A DNA stretch of 64,000 nucleotides from Paenibacillus sp. D2_2 (GCF_031199965.1 NZ_CP133605.1:2884501-2948500), one strand, 5' to 3'. Positions 1-8,371 are shown, counted from the stretch's first letter. The notes: generated by a model not told the origin, from the letters alone. Program-made: numbers and translations.

Positions 1-234
1 GACCGGTAAATCGCTTCTCTCCTTTACCAGCTGACAAAGATCATAACCGTTTCCATCAGGCAACGACAAGTCGAATAGGCATAGTGAAAACTGCTCCAGT
101 TGCTCTTCAATCACATGTCTAGCCGAATCTACATCATAACAAATAATAGTGAAGAAGCCGTCCTGTTCTAGGGAATATTGAAGTCCTGCAGCGATCGTCT
201 TATCATCTTCTACAAGCAATATGTTCATGTTCAT
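1..234 (-). CDS. Response regulator, receiver domain (N-terminal part, runs off the window)
   Basis: The reverse strand from 234 reads MNMNILLVEDDKTIAAG and continues to the window edge with LFDLSLPDGNGYD. This shows the acidic pocket (EDD) and the phospho-acceptor Asp in FDLSLPDG of a CheY-like receiver domain. About 78 residues are present. The output domain lies beyond position 1, so the class (OmpR/PhoB by resemblance) cannot be fixed. An AGGATGAG ribosome site precedes the ATG at 234; ATG 228 is an alternative start. A sensor kinase gene would be expected next to it outside the window. Confidence 0.85.
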   Translation of the reverse strand, partial: MNMNILLVEDDKTIAAGLQYSLEQDGFFTIICYDVDSARHVIEEQLEQFSLCLFDLSLPDGNGYDLCQLVKERSDLPV

Positions 235-290
235 TAAGACTCATCCTATCTTCAAACTAATAGTCAATAATGCCAATGCGAAGCCCCTCG

Positions 291-614
291 TCAATTATGA
301 CGAAGGTCTCTTATTCTGACGTTGCTGCTGTATAATGACGAATCACTGTTGACGGTGAATGAAGAATAGCTCTGATCTGCTATTATTCTCATAGTATCAT
401 CGAACAAACTCCTTTGTTGGCGGTCGACAAGGAAGATGAACGGATCTGCCTGCACTTCTATATCTGTATCGAGCGGTTGGTCGACGATTTGAACAACTAA
501 CACGCCATTACACCCGCAATCTTCCGTATCATAGTATAGTTTAAAGTAACCGGGACGTGCTCCCATATATTCATTCAGCTTTTTCTCTGTAAAAAGATCA
601 AATTTAACGTTCAA
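291..614 (-). CDS. HesB/YqkB-like iron-sulfur cluster biosynthesis family protein
   Basis: A 107-residue protein starting MNVKFDLFTEKKLNEYMGARPG. The pattern YYDTEDCGCNGVLVVQI followed by PFIFLVDRQQRSLFDD resembles the small HesB-like proteins related to B. subtilis YqkB, a single beta-rich domain of the A-type Fe-S carrier fold. Only the CGC pair near the N-terminal third is present, and the C-terminal CxC pair of true A-type carriers is missing, so iron-sulfur assembly is a family label and not shown here. An AAGGAG-like site precedes the ATG at 614. It stands alone, divergent from the glutamine-rich gene at 854 across about 240 bp of AT-rich DNA in which I see nothing beyond promoter-like sequence. 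Confidence 0.75.
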   Translation of the reverse strand: MNVKFDLFTEKKLNEYMGARPGYFKLYYDTEDCGCNGVLVVQIVDQPLDTDIEVQADPFIFLVDRQQRSLFDDTMRIIADQSYSSFTVNSDSSLYSSNVRIRDLRHN

Positions 615-853
615 AGGTAAACTCTCCTTTATATTTTTTTGATATGGCTTATTATAACATCGACATTCAATTTCGTTTTATTATTCTAGCAAAGCCGTGA
701 CTAATGCAACAGTTGGAATATATTCATTTATATTATTAATTATTAATACAATAAATTAAATATGGTTTTGCTTCATCACCAATTGTATAAGCTGGTTCCA
801 AACCTGCCATAATATCTCAGAACCTAAATTACACAACTTTGGAGGCTTATGAA

Positions 854-1258
854 GTGAATAATTATCAATCACAACAAATCTCACAGCTTATTCATCAATT
901 AACACAGCAGACAAACCAGGCAACTATGGCTTATCAGCAATTACTTAAACAAGAAGAAAATAATGCGATGCAGCTCGAGCAATTGGCGCAACGTGAGCGT
1001 CATGCCGTTCAGGTCATTCAAACCGCGCTTCAAGGTCATCAAACAGCCATACAACAATTGCAGCAAATTTCCAATTTGACTCAACAAATGAGCAACACGG
1101 CGTCCTATTCAACGAACTATTCAGAGCATCAATATAACCCTGCAGCCTCAACGGGATATATGAACCAGCAGCATAATCCTTCGAACTCTTCGGGATATAT
1201 GAGTCATCAGCATAATCCTACTAGCTCTAACGGTTATATGGGCCAGCAGCATCAGTAA
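854..1258 (+). CDS. Glutamine-rich protein with coiled-coil and C-terminal 13-residue repeats
   Basis: I do not recognise a named family. I choose the GTG at 854 because a perfect GGAGG lies at 841-845 with 8-base spacing; reading back to the TTG at 839 would make the ribosome site part of the gene. The 134-residue product has an N-terminal Gln-rich helical stretch (residues about 1-80) with heptad-like hydrophobic spacing. Its C-terminus repeats a unit of the form xQHNPxxSxGYM about three and a half times. There is no signal peptide or membrane segment. The low-complexity Q/H/N/Y composition recalls spore-coat or surface-associated proteins of spore formers, but that is only inference. A bidirectional terminator follows directly. 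Confidence 0.7.
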   Translation: MNNYQSQQISQLIHQLTQQTNQATMAYQQLLKQEENNAMQLEQLAQRERHAVQVIQTALQGHQTAIQQLQQISNLTQQMSNTASYSTNYSEHQYNPAASTGYMNQQHNPSNSSGYMSHQHNPTSSNGYMGQQHQ

Positions 1259-1280
1259 CACAACATCCTGCTAATAATAA

Positions 1281-1336
1281 AAAGTGACTTCGCTCCTATG
1301 GTGTATTAACACTAAAGGTTAGCACGAAGTCACTTT
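1281..1336. terminator. Bidirectional terminator-like hairpin
   Basis: Arms AAAGTGACTTCG (1281-1292) and CGAAGTCACTTT (1325-1336) are perfectly complementary over 12 bp, and a small inner hairpin (GTGT/ACAC) lies in the loop. It is flanked by A-rich and T-rich sequence and lies between convergent genes (854-1258 and 1353-1922), so it can serve both. Confidence 0.8.
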
Positions 1337-1352
1337 CTGTTTTATTTATCAC

Positions 1353-1922
1353 TTAGAAATCATATTCTGCATCCTTCGCTGAACGAATAGCTGTGAATGC
1401 ATCTACGTAGATTACTGTATCTTCTACTAAGCGCTGAAGACGGAAGTGAATATCATCATTAATAATTTCCTTACGTTGAAAGTCCTTTTCTTCAATAAAT
1501 ACATACGAAGGAACAATATGTGCCTTCATGTAGGACAGGATTGGCTTTAACTGTTGTTCTGCCATCAAATAGTGCTTTGCCGTCCCGGCGGTGACGATGA
1601 TACTGACGACTTTATCTCGAAAAGCGTTAATAGGCAACAAATCGAATATATTTTTTAGTGTTGCCGGTATGGAGGCCTGAAATACTGGCGTTCCTATGAT
1701 AATCGCATCCGCAGCCATGATCGTTTCCGTCACATATTTAGTATCTCCATCATACTCCATATAATTTCGACCATCGCTGAACTCCAGCTTATATTCTGCA
1801 AGATCAAGCATGGTCACTTCTGCTTCAGGATATTTTTCTACTGCTATCTTCATAGCATAATCCACTGCTGTCCGTGTCTTGGAACCGACATTTGAGCCCG
1901 ATAGTGCTACAATTTTCATCAT
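1353..1922 (-). CDS. NAD(P)H-dependent FMN reductase family flavoprotein
   Basis: A 189-residue flavodoxin-like protein. The N-terminus KIVALSGSNVGSKTRTAVD is the phosphate-binding GSxxxxSKT loop of the MsuE/SsuE/ArsH-type NADPH-dependent FMN reductases, and IIIGTPVFQASIPATLKNIFD is the second conserved FMN-contact stretch. It probably supplies reduced FMN to the luciferase-like monooxygenase encoded immediately upstream; 13 bases separate the two genes. AAAGGAG lies 8 bases before the ATG at 1922. It is the last gene of the MarR-linked operon 1353-4452. The exact substrate partner is not evident from sequence. Confidence 0.88.
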   Translation of the reverse strand: MMKIVALSGSNVGSKTRTAVDYAMKIAVEKYPEAEVTMLDLAEYKLEFSDGRNYMEYDGDTKYVTETIMAADAIIIGTPVFQASIPATLKNIFDLLPINAFRDKVVSIIVTAGTAKHYLMAEQQLKPILSYMKAHIVPSYVFIEEKDFQRKEIINDDIHFRLQRLVEDTVIYVDAFTAIRSAKDAEYDF

Positions 1923-1935
1923 CCTCTTGTCTCCT

Positions 1936-2993
1936 TTATTTATGGGTCGTATGTTTCTTAATTTCTGGCATGATTTTAGTTGCGATCAGCTCAATGTTCT
2001 TAGCAATTTTGTCGAATGGAACGCCTCCGAAATCAATCTGTGCCATAAAACGTTGTTGACCGTACAATTCGTATTGATATAGTAATTTTTCAATGATCTG
2101 TTGCGGACTGCCGACCATTAGTGCATCACGGTAATCTGCTGCCTGCGCAAAATGTTGTTTAGGATAGCTGCCTCCCCGTATTGCCTGAAATCCCGTATTT
2201 AGATGAGGATATAATTCGCGCATAGCATCCTGCGAGTTTTCAGCTGTATAGAATAAACTTGTTGTCGCAATCGGTAACGTATCTGGATTAAAGCCGTTCT
2301 TCCGAGCAGTCTCACGATACGCATCTACCGAATGCTTGAAGTTAATCGCTGGTCCACCAAGTGTAGTTAGCATCATCGGGATTCCTGCATATCCCGCCTT
2401 AATAGCACTAGCTGGGGGTCCTCCTACTGCACGCCAGACTGGAAGATGTCCGTTCAAAGGTTGAGGGAGAATCATTGCGTTCTTCAAGGGGGCACGGAAC
2501 TTGCCTTGCCAGGTGGTTCTTTCCTCATCATTTAACTTGATTAGCAGCTCCAGCTTCTCTTCAAATAATTCTTCGTAATCTCGAACATCATAACCGAGCA
2601 AATCATAAGCGCCTACGCGCGATCCACGACCAGCTACAATTTCTGCACGTCCATTCGAGATTAGATCTAGAGTCGCGAAATCTTCATATACTCGTACGGG
2701 TCCGAAACACTCAAGACAGTAGCGGAACTCGCAATTTTAATCTTTTTCGTAGCCTGTGCAATCGCCCCTAATATAACGGTATGTGCCTGAGTGGTAAAAT
2801 GCATTTCATGGCTTTCGCCAACGGCAAAAACATCAAGTCCAGCTTCATCTGCCAGTTTACTTGCCTCGATTAATTCCTGGATACGCTGCTGTGGACTTAT
2901 TAGTGTACCAGTGTGCGGATTCCGAATATGATCTCCTATAGAATAAAGGCCGATTTCCATCCCCTTTGTTGTATCGATGCGATATTGTTCCAT
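1936..2993 (-). CDS. LLM-class flavin-dependent oxidoreductase (luciferase-like monooxygenase), one frameshift
   Basis: The N-terminal part (2667-2993) contains FAVGESHEMHFTTQAHTVILGAIAQATKKIKIASS, typical of bacterial luciferase-like TIM-barrel monooxygenases. The C-terminal part (1936-2601 and upstream in frame) continues with ISNGRAEIVAGRGSRVGAYD and VGSPQQIIEKLLYQYELYGQQRF. The two parts are joined if one base is restored near 2700, where GACCCGTACG should read GACCCGGTACG. The corrected length is 1059 bp and 352 residues, normal for the family. The enzyme uses FMNH2 and oxygen, and the neighbouring FMN reductase probably feeds it. I regard the shift as a sequence error, although a genuinely broken gene cannot be excluded. 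Confidence 0.87.
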
Positions 2994-3010
2994 CGTTATC
3001 TCTCCCCTAC

Positions 3011-3952
3011 TTAATCGATTGGTGTCAAGTTTGCTTCAATTTCTGCACGTCGTTCTGCCAGGAACGGTGGCAAGCTTAAATCTTTGCCAAGTTGCTCAAT
3101 GCTTGAATCAGCTGTGAATCCAGGACCGTCCGTTGCAATTTCAAATAAAACTCCGTTCGACTCACGAAAATACAGGCTTTTGAAATAAAACCGATCTACG
3201 ATCCCAGAAGTATAAAAGCCGCGTTCTCTAACCGCTTCTTCCCAATAGAGTAACTCCTCTTCATTTTCAACCCGTATTGCAATATGATTGATGCTTCCCT
3301 TACCTGGTTTCTCCCGCGGCCCGAGATCCTGTTTAATAAGAATTTCGCCGAAGGACTGCCCAGCTACGGATTGGTAGATCGCCTCTTGATCTGAATAATT
3401 AACTTCAACGTAACCGAAGAGATCTTTTAATGTTCTTGCTAACCGATCCAAATGACGAACCGTAATTTCAATCGTACCCATTCCTAGAATAAGATGCTGT
3501 GGATCCACATCGGAGCCTGTCCATGGTGTCCATGAATCTGGAATCTTCTCACCATTGTTATTTATCAGTATCATTCGCAAACCTTCTTGATCCTCAAATG
3601 GCAGCGCATCTCGTCCTGCGTACATTGTAATTTCACCGTGCTTCACTTCTAACTTCTCGAATCGTTCTTTCCAATAAACAAGACTCTCATAAGATGGAAC
3701 CAACAGTCCAATTTGAGTAATGGCATTGGTACCACGGACCGTACTTCCTATGTTAGGCATTTCAAAAAAAGTGAGCTCTGTGCCCGCATTCCCGATCAAA
3801 TCTCCAAAGAATAAATGATACATGGAAGGATCATCTTGATTCACGGTCTTCTTTACTCTTCTTAAGCCTAGAACTTCTTGGTAAAAGTAGTTATTCAATT
3901 TAGCATCCTTGCTAAGCATTGATATATGATGATGTCCACGGATCGTGTGCAT
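3011..3952 (-). CDS. Ring-cleaving dioxygenase, VOC superfamily (MhqO/LinE-like)
   Basis: A 313-residue protein of two tandem glyoxalase/vicinal-oxygen-chelate modules. The first begins HTIRGHHHISMLSKDAKLNNYFYQEVLG and the second contains GSINHIAIRVENEEELLYWEEAVRERG, with FEIATDGPGF near the end carrying the Glu metal ligand; metal-binding His residues are present in both IxHHI and NHIAI motifs. Relatives in Bacillus (MhqA, MhqE, MhqO) are controlled by the MarR protein MhqR and open hydroquinone rings. The gene lies downstream of a MarR gene and upstream of a flavin monooxygenase/FMN reductase pair, which fits a quinone or aromatic detoxification operon. AGGAGG lies 7 bases before the ATG at 3952. 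The substrate is inferred. Confidence 0.9.
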   Translation of the reverse strand: MHTIRGHHHISMLSKDAKLNNYFYQEVLGLRRVKKTVNQDDPSMYHLFFGDLIGNAGTELTFFEMPNIGSTVRGTNAITQIGLLVPSYESLVYWKERFEKLEVKHGEITMYAGRDALPFEDQEGLRMILINNNGEKIPDSWTPWTGSDVDPQHLILGMGTIEITVRHLDRLARTLKDLFGYVEVNYSDQEAIYQSVAGQSFGEILIKQDLGPREKPGKGSINHIAIRVENEEELLYWEEAVRERGFYTSGIVDRFYFKSLYFRESNGVLFEIATDGPGFTADSSIEQLGKDLSLPPFLAERRAEIEANLTPID

Positions 3953-3974
3953 TTTTATTCCTCCTGAATATAAA

Positions 3975-3986
3975 TTGACTAGTCAA
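3975..3986. promoter_or_regulatory. Perfect 12-bp palindrome, candidate MarR operator
   Basis: TTGACTAGTCAA is a perfect palindrome located between the MarR gene (ends 4003) and the dioxygenase start (3952), just upstream of its ribosome site. A weaker relative, CTCAATTGAT, lies at about 4489-4498 upstream of the MarR gene itself. The position fits repression of the dioxygenase operon by the adjacent MarR protein. Confidence 0.55.
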
Positions 3987-4002
3987 GTGATGATTTAAAA
4001 AA

Positions 4003-4452
4003 TTACTCTTTAGGTAATTCTTTTTTTTGGCTATTCTTATGAACCTTGGTCATCAGTGTGTAGAGTGTTTTTTGCTCTTCTTCGGTTAATACCTCATCGA
4101 AAAAGGATGATTGAAATTTCACCTGCTCCGGCATCGCCCGAGCAACTACCAATTCACCCTTCTCGGTCAGACTGATGGTCTTCGTCTTCCAATCACATTT
4201 ACGGACGATGTATCCTTCATTCTCAAGACGGACCAGCATGCGAGAAATACCACCTTGCGTTACCGTCACTCGTTCAGCTAACTCCATTTGCGTCAGTGGC
4301 TGATAGTTACGGATTTGCATAAGCACATCGAATTGGGCTGTCGTTAAATCGAATTGTCTCAGGAATTCGTTCGATAATTGGTTACTTTGATTTGCAAATC
4401 TTACTAAGCGCAGCCAAATTAGCGAACCAAAGGTATTATTCTGCATGAACAT
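4003..4452 (-). CDS. MarR-family transcriptional regulator (MhqR-like by context)
   Basis: A 149-residue winged-helix protein. The core [47 protein letters not shown] shows the MarR recognition helix and the beta-wing with a conserved acidic/basic turn. The ATG at 4452 is preceded by GGAGGGATG. It is encoded upstream of, and in the same direction as, the dioxygenase, LLM oxidoreductase and FMN reductase genes, so it probably senses an electrophile or aromatic compound and represses that operon and itself. One Cys (VRKCDW) lies in the wing region; MhqR- and YodB-type regulators can act through cysteines, but nothing here proves redox sensing. Confidence 0.88.
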   Translation of the reverse strand: MFMQNNTFGSLIWLRLVRFANQSNQLSNEFLRQFDLTTAQFDVLMQIRNYQPLTQMELAERVTVTQGGISRMLVRLENEGYIVRKCDWKTKTISLTEKGELVVARAMPEQVKFQSSFFDEVLTEEEQKTLYTLMTKVHKNSQKKELPKE

Positions 4453-4588
4453 CCCTCCCTCATCACTGGTTATAGTATCACTTTACTACTCAATTGATAA
4501 TAATGCAAGAGCAGATACTACATCCGACCTTAGTTCATTAATTAATCCAATTAAATATATGACAAATTTAACCTTTTGGATAAAATTA

Positions 4589-4618
4589 CCCCTATATTAT
4601 AAAAATATCCCCCTATAT
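4589..4618 (+). promoter_or_regulatory. Direct repeat CCCCTATAT spaced 21 bp, candidate activator site
   Basis: CCCCTATAT occurs at 4589-4597 and again at 4610-4618, exactly 21 bp apart, upstream of the sugar-importer operon. Same-face direct repeats at two helical turns are the usual layout for dimeric AraC-type or OmpR-type activators. No matching regulator gene is adjacent in this window. Confidence 0.4.
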
Positions 4619-4658
4619 GGAATACGGATCTTCAGTTAATATTTTCCTAGACAACAAG

Positions 4659-4672
4659 AGAAAGCGCATTCA
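4659..4672 (+). promoter_or_regulatory. cre-like catabolite-repression site
   Basis: AGAAAGCGCATTCA matches the CcpA operator pattern (WTGNAANCGNWNNCW; ideal TGAAAGCGCTTTCA) with two differences and the central CG intact. It lies 20 bp before the GTG of the sugar-binding protein, where bound CcpA would block transcription. CcpA control of a sugar importer is the expected logic. Confidence 0.6.
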
Positions 4673-4692
4673 ATATACTTTTAGGGGGAATT

Positions 4693-6051
4693 GTGTTGAA
4701 AAAGTATTCAATTATGCTTCTAAGCGTACTCTTGCTGGTCTCCATGTTCCTGGCAGCATGCGGCAACAGCAAAAACGGAAGCGGAAGCAACACATCTGCG
4801 GATGGGAACACAAGTAAGAACAATACTCCGAGCACGCAACAGGAAGATACAAAGAAAAATGCTGATCCAGTTAAACTGCGTGTATTCTCAACATTTGGCG
4901 GTACTGACGCCGCTCGCGAAGCTTTTCAAAAAGCGATTGACGATTTTACTGCCGCTAACCCTAATGTAACTGTTGAAAATGACACCATGTCGGCCAACGA
5001 CGACGGCTTCCGTACGAAAGTTAATACAGATATGACTAGCGGCAACGAGCCGGATCTCCTCTTCTACTTCATTGGAGCCGATGCTGAAGGCTTTGTCGAT
5101 GCGGGTAAGGTAGTACCACTGAATGAGATTTTGGATGCTGATGCGGAGTGGAAGAACGGATTTGCTCCAAGTGCTCTTGGTTTTGCGAAGCAGGCTGACG
5201 GAAATATCTACGCTGCACCGCTAACCGGGTTCTACGAAGGTCTCTTCGTTAATAAGAAGATCTTTGCAGATAATGGCCTGGAATTGCCGACGGATTGGGA
5301 TAAAATGACTACTGCTGTGAAGACGTTATCAGCAAAAGGGATTATCCCTTTGTCAGTACCATTTGATCAGTCTCACTATTTGATTGAGTATTCAGTTCTG
5401 TCCGCTGCTGGCCCTGAAAGTCAAAATAAAGGCTTGAAGGATGGCGTCGATCCAAACTGGGAAAAGGCATACGCCGCGATGAAAGAACTGTATGACCTGG
5501 GTGCATTCCCTAAAGATGCAGCTACGATTGATCTGAGCATGTCAGGCAACTACTTCAGCGAAGGACTTGCAGCTATGACGATCGAAGGTTCATGGGCGAT
5601 TGGCGGTTGGAGTGATGACACTAAAAATAACGCAACGGTTATCCCATTCCCACAAGTTCCTGGCGGTGCTGGTAGCGGCAACAATGTTGTCGGCGGATTT
5701 GGCTCCGGCTTCTATATCTCGAAGGCAGCGTATGATAATGCTGCTAAGAAAGACACTGTAGTTGCTTTGATGAAACATCTGACATCCCCGGCTAGCATTC
5801 AGAAGATCGCAAGTGCTAACGGAGGAACACCAGCTGCTGAAGTAGAGCTTACTGGCCTTCCTCAAGTAGCTCTCGACGGATTTGCAATGGCTGCCAAAGC
5901 AGATTCGATCAACTCGCCGGTAGACAGTAAGGTTGCTCCTGAAACTTTCTCAGAACTTCGTAGAAACGTTCAGCAGGTTGTAACTGGCAAGATTACACCT
6001 GCTCAAGCGATCGAAAGTGCTAAGAAAGTGGAAGATGCAAATAAAAAGTAA
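4693..6051 (+). CDS. Sugar ABC transporter, extracellular substrate-binding lipoprotein
   Basis: A 452-residue family-1 solute-binding protein. The GTG at 4693 follows AGGGGGAA with normal spacing. The signal peptide has a lipobox LAAC, so Cys23 would be lipid-modified, followed by a Gly/Ser/Asn/Lys-rich tether to residue about 55. The mature part shows LRVFSTFGGTDAAREAFQKAIDDF, the start of the periplasmic-binding fold, and PNVTVENDTMSANDDGFRTKVNTDM, typical of MalE/UgpB-like proteins. It binds an oligosaccharide or sugar outside the membrane for the two permeases at 6177 and 7056. No ATPase gene follows, so a shared MsmX-type ATPase is likely. The actual sugar cannot be deduced. Confidence 0.93.
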   Translation: MLKKYSIMLLSVLLLVSMFLAACGNSKNGSGSNTSADGNTSKNNTPSTQQEDTKKNADPVKLRVFSTFGGTDAAREAFQKAIDDFTAANPNVTVENDTMSANDDGFRTKVNTDMTSGNEPDLLFYFIGADAEGFVDAGKVVPLNEILDADAEWKNGFAPSALGFAKQADGNIYAAPLTGFYEGLFVNKKIFADNGLELPTDWDKMTTAVKTLSAKGIIPLSVPFDQSHYLIEYSVLSAAGPESQNKGLKDGVDPNWEKAYAAMKELYDLGAFPKDAATIDLSMSGNYFSEGLAAMTIEGSWAIGGWSDDTKNNATVIPFPQVPGGAGSGNNVVGGFGSGFYISKAAYDNAAKKDTVVALMKHLTSPASIQKIASANGGTPAAEVELTGLPQVALDGFAMAAKADSINSPVDSKVAPETFSELRRNVQQVVTGKITPAQAIESAKKVEDANKK

Positions 6052-6089
6052 ACTTTACCTCCCCTCCACCCGAACTAAATAAACGGATG

Positions 6090-6124
6090 TGCGCCGCCCA
6101 ATCGCTTTATCCCCGGGCGGCGCA
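6090..6124 (+). terminator. GC-rich hairpin between binding-protein and permease genes (attenuator)
   Basis: Arms TGCGCCGCCC (6090-6099) and GGGCGGCGCA (6115-6124) pair perfectly over 10 bp around a 15-base loop, with no real U-run after it. Its position between the binding-protein gene and the first permease suggests an mRNA stabiliser or partial terminator that keeps the binding protein more abundant than the permeases. The second importer in this window has a hairpin at the same place (63554-63601). Confidence 0.7.
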
Positions 6125-6176
6125 GCCGTTTCAAATAGTAGATTTACCAAAATACACTACAACAAAGGTGATGATT

Positions 6177-7034
6177 ATGAAGGGCGATCGTAAATATATC
6201 TTCATGTTTCTCCTTCCGTCAGCGTTGCTTATGACACTATTTTTGTATTATCCGTTCTTTAAGAGCTTTTATTTAAGCTTTTTCCGAACTAAGGGATTCT
6301 TCGACAAGAAATTCGTCGGATGGGACAACTTCCATCGGTTATTCACAGATAACTTGCTTGGTGCAGCTACTCTGCATACGCTGGAACTGATGCTGTATGT
6401 GCTCCTGTTCCAAGTTGGGATAGCACTTGTATTGGCTGTTCTCGTCGAAGGGATCGGTAGGTTGTCAACTTTTTACCGTACGGTCTTCTTCTTTCCGGTC
6501 GTAATTTCCGGTACAGCTATTTCGCTGTTGTTCGTACTTTTCTACAATTATAATTTTGGTTTACTCAACAACTTGCTGGCGAACTTCGGAATCGAGAAAA
6601 TTCTCTGGTTGGATGAAGGAAATGCACTTAAAGCTATAGCGATTCCTACGGTTTGGCACTATGTTGGCTTCTATTTCATTCTGTTCCTGACCGCAATGTC
6701 GAAGATTCCATCGGATTATTATGAAGCTGCTCGACTCGAAGGCATCGGCGCCTTTAAACGTACGACCATGCTAACGATTCCACTCATTATGAGCGATATC
6801 AAGGTCGTTATTACTTTAGCCATCACAGGGACGCTCAAGGTATTTGAATTTGTATGGGTAATTACGAGCGGGCAGAACGGCTCGGAAGTGCTGGGTACAT
6901 ATATGTACAAGAAGGCCCTGGTCGACCAGAACTTCGGCTATGGTTCAGCCGTAGCTATTTATATGGTGGTATTCGGTGTATTGCTGGCATTATTAGCCAA
7001 TCGTTTGTTAAAAAGAGACGAGATTACATACTAA
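6177..7034 (+). CDS. Sugar ABC transporter permease, MalF/UgpA type
   Basis: I choose the ATG at 6177, 6 bases after AAAGGTG, giving 285 residues; an open frame back to 6087 runs through the intergenic hairpin and is not credible. The protein opens with a transmembrane helix (YIFMFLLPSALLMTLFLYYP) and has about six in total. YYEAARLEGIGAFKRTTMLTIPLI is the conserved cytoplasmic EAA loop that contacts the ATPase. With the permease at 7056 it forms the membrane channel for the sugar bound by the lipoprotein at 4693. Confidence 0.92.
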   Translation: MKGDRKYIFMFLLPSALLMTLFLYYPFFKSFYLSFFRTKGFFDKKFVGWDNFHRLFTDNLLGAATLHTLELMLYVLLFQVGIALVLAVLVEGIGRLSTFYRTVFFFPVVISGTAISLLFVLFYNYNFGLLNNLLANFGIEKILWLDEGNALKAIAIPTVWHYVGFYFILFLTAMSKIPSDYYEAARLEGIGAFKRTTMLTIPLIMSDIKVVITLAITGTLKVFEFVWVITSGQNGSEVLGTYMYKKALVDQNFGYGSAVAIYMVVFGVLLALLANRLLKRDEITY

Positions 7035-7055
7035 GCCATATAGGGGTGTACAGTT

Positions 7056-7927
7056 ATGGAACCAACAATTTCAGTAAATCCTAAAGTCCAGCGTGGAGAA
7101 TTCAGGCGGTTCAAGCTAAGTTCCGTCTTTGTATATATCGTCCTGACCGCATGGGCGATGACTACGATTTACCCGTTATTCTGGATCATTAACAATTCCT
7201 TCAAAGTATCCAGAGATGTCATGAACAACTCATTCAGCGTGGCCTGGCATCCTACCCTTGTGAACTATACGACGGCATTGGATCGGATTAATATTGGCAA
7301 GAGCTATGTCAATAGCCTAATCATGTCCGGATCCACAGTAATTCTAGTACTTATTTTGGGCGGATTGGCCGCTTACGTACTGTCCAGATTCAATTTCGCC
7401 GGTAAAAAAGCGATTTACTCCCTTCTTTATGCTACGCTGTTGATCCCGGCATTTGCTACTGTTGTTCCAGTGTACGAGTTGCTGATTAAGACCAGTATCG
7501 TTAATACGTACTGGGGCTCATTCTCCCCCAGACGGCAGGCAACTTGACCTTTGCCATTCTTGTAATGGCTGGTTATATGTCGACGATTCCAAAGGAATTG
7601 GAGGAAGCCTCATTTATTGATGGTGCGAATCGCTGGCAAATGTTCTACAAGGTGTTCGTTCCGATCTCGAGACCTGTCTTTGCTTCGACAAGCATTTTCG
7701 TATTTCTGTGGTCTTATAATGACCTGTTCTCAGCGTTGATCTTCGTTAATAAAGAGAATGTCCGTCCTATCGTGGCCCTACTGAATGAAATTAGCTCACA
7801 ATATGGCACGGACTTCGGTTTGATGGCTACTGCAGTGACATTAACGGTCTTCCCTGTCCTGATCGTCTATTTGTTCATTTCCAAATATATTCAAAAGGGT
7901 TTGACCGAGGGTGCCGTCAAAGGTTAA
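7056..7927 (+). CDS. Sugar ABC transporter permease, MalG/UgpE type, one frameshift
   Basis: The first part (7056-7547) starts MEPTISVNPKVQRGEFRRFK and has the helices and YVLSRFNFAGKKAIY stretch of MalG-type permeases. The second part holds the EAA loop IPKELEEASFIDGANRWQMFYKVFVPISRPV and ends GLTEGAVKG, the typical MalG C-terminus. The frame breaks near 7518 at TGGGGCTCATT; restoring one C (GGGGCC) reads YWGLILPQTAGNLTFAIL and gives 873 bp, 290 residues. It starts 21 bases after the previous permease stop. A terminator follows. Confidence 0.9.
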
Positions 7928-7968
7928 ATGGATCAGTGATTATACCGATTCTTACATGATGATGAAAG

Positions 7969-8009
7969 AAAGGTCGAGTCAGGCAAAATTGCCTTGAACT
8001 CGACCTTTT
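7969..8009. terminator. Strong intrinsic terminator after the sugar-importer operon
   Basis: AAGGTCGAGT pairs with ACTCGACCTT and the inner CAGGCAA with TTGCCTTG, followed by TTTTCC. It ends the plus-strand importer operon and can also stop minus-strand transcription from 8090. Confidence 0.9.
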
Positions 8010-8089
8010 CCGTTCCATTAAGTAGAGGAATATTTATCTCTTATATTAGTTTACATAATATATATTACGTTAACCCTTTTAAACATCAC

Positions 8090-8371
8090 TTATTTATTTC
8101 CGAGTTGTTCCGCCAAACCGATTAGAAGTCCATCATTTCCACGGATGTAGCAGAGCCGATACGAGTTCTCGTACTGAACCACTTCGCCAACGAGCTGAGC
8201 ACCATGCTTAATGAGTCTGGATACCATTTCGTCAATGTCTTCAACGGTGAACATGACGCGAAGATAACCAAGGGCATTTACGGGAGCAGTTCGGTGATCT
8301 GATATAGTGTCATCAAGGGATTCTACAACGATGCCAACATTGTCCATTCTTAGTAATTTATTTTTTGCCAT
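8090..8371 (-). CDS. VOC (glyoxalase-fold) protein with an in-frame internal deletion
   Basis: Only 93 residues are encoded, while close VOC proteins of this type have about 145. The start AKNKLLRMDNVGIVVESLDD and the end DHRTAPVNALGYLRVMFTVEDIDEMVSRLIKHGAQLVGEV plus YENSYRLCYIRGNDGLLIGLAEQL are both intact, but the roughly 50 residues normally between them (the rest of the first half-module, with its metal ligands) are missing without a frame change. AGGAGAT lies in front of the ATG at 8371, so it may be expressed. The protein probably lacks the family's active site unless it pairs with another subunit. No function is assigned. Confidence 0.7.
   Translation of the reverse strand: MAKNKLLRMDNVGIVVESLDDTISDHRTAPVNALGYLRVMFTVEDIDEMVSRLIKHGAQLVGEVVQYENSYRLCYIRGNDGLLIGLAEQLGNK

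Noticed and set aside
1936..2993. Treating the split LLM gene, and similar split genes, as true pseudogenes or separate short proteins
   Set aside because: Each split is a single-base change that restores conserved motifs and a normal length, and the pattern is window-wide.
6087..6176. Longer start of the first permease at 6087
   Set aside because: The added codons run through the intergenic hairpin and have no ribosome site; ATG 6177 does.
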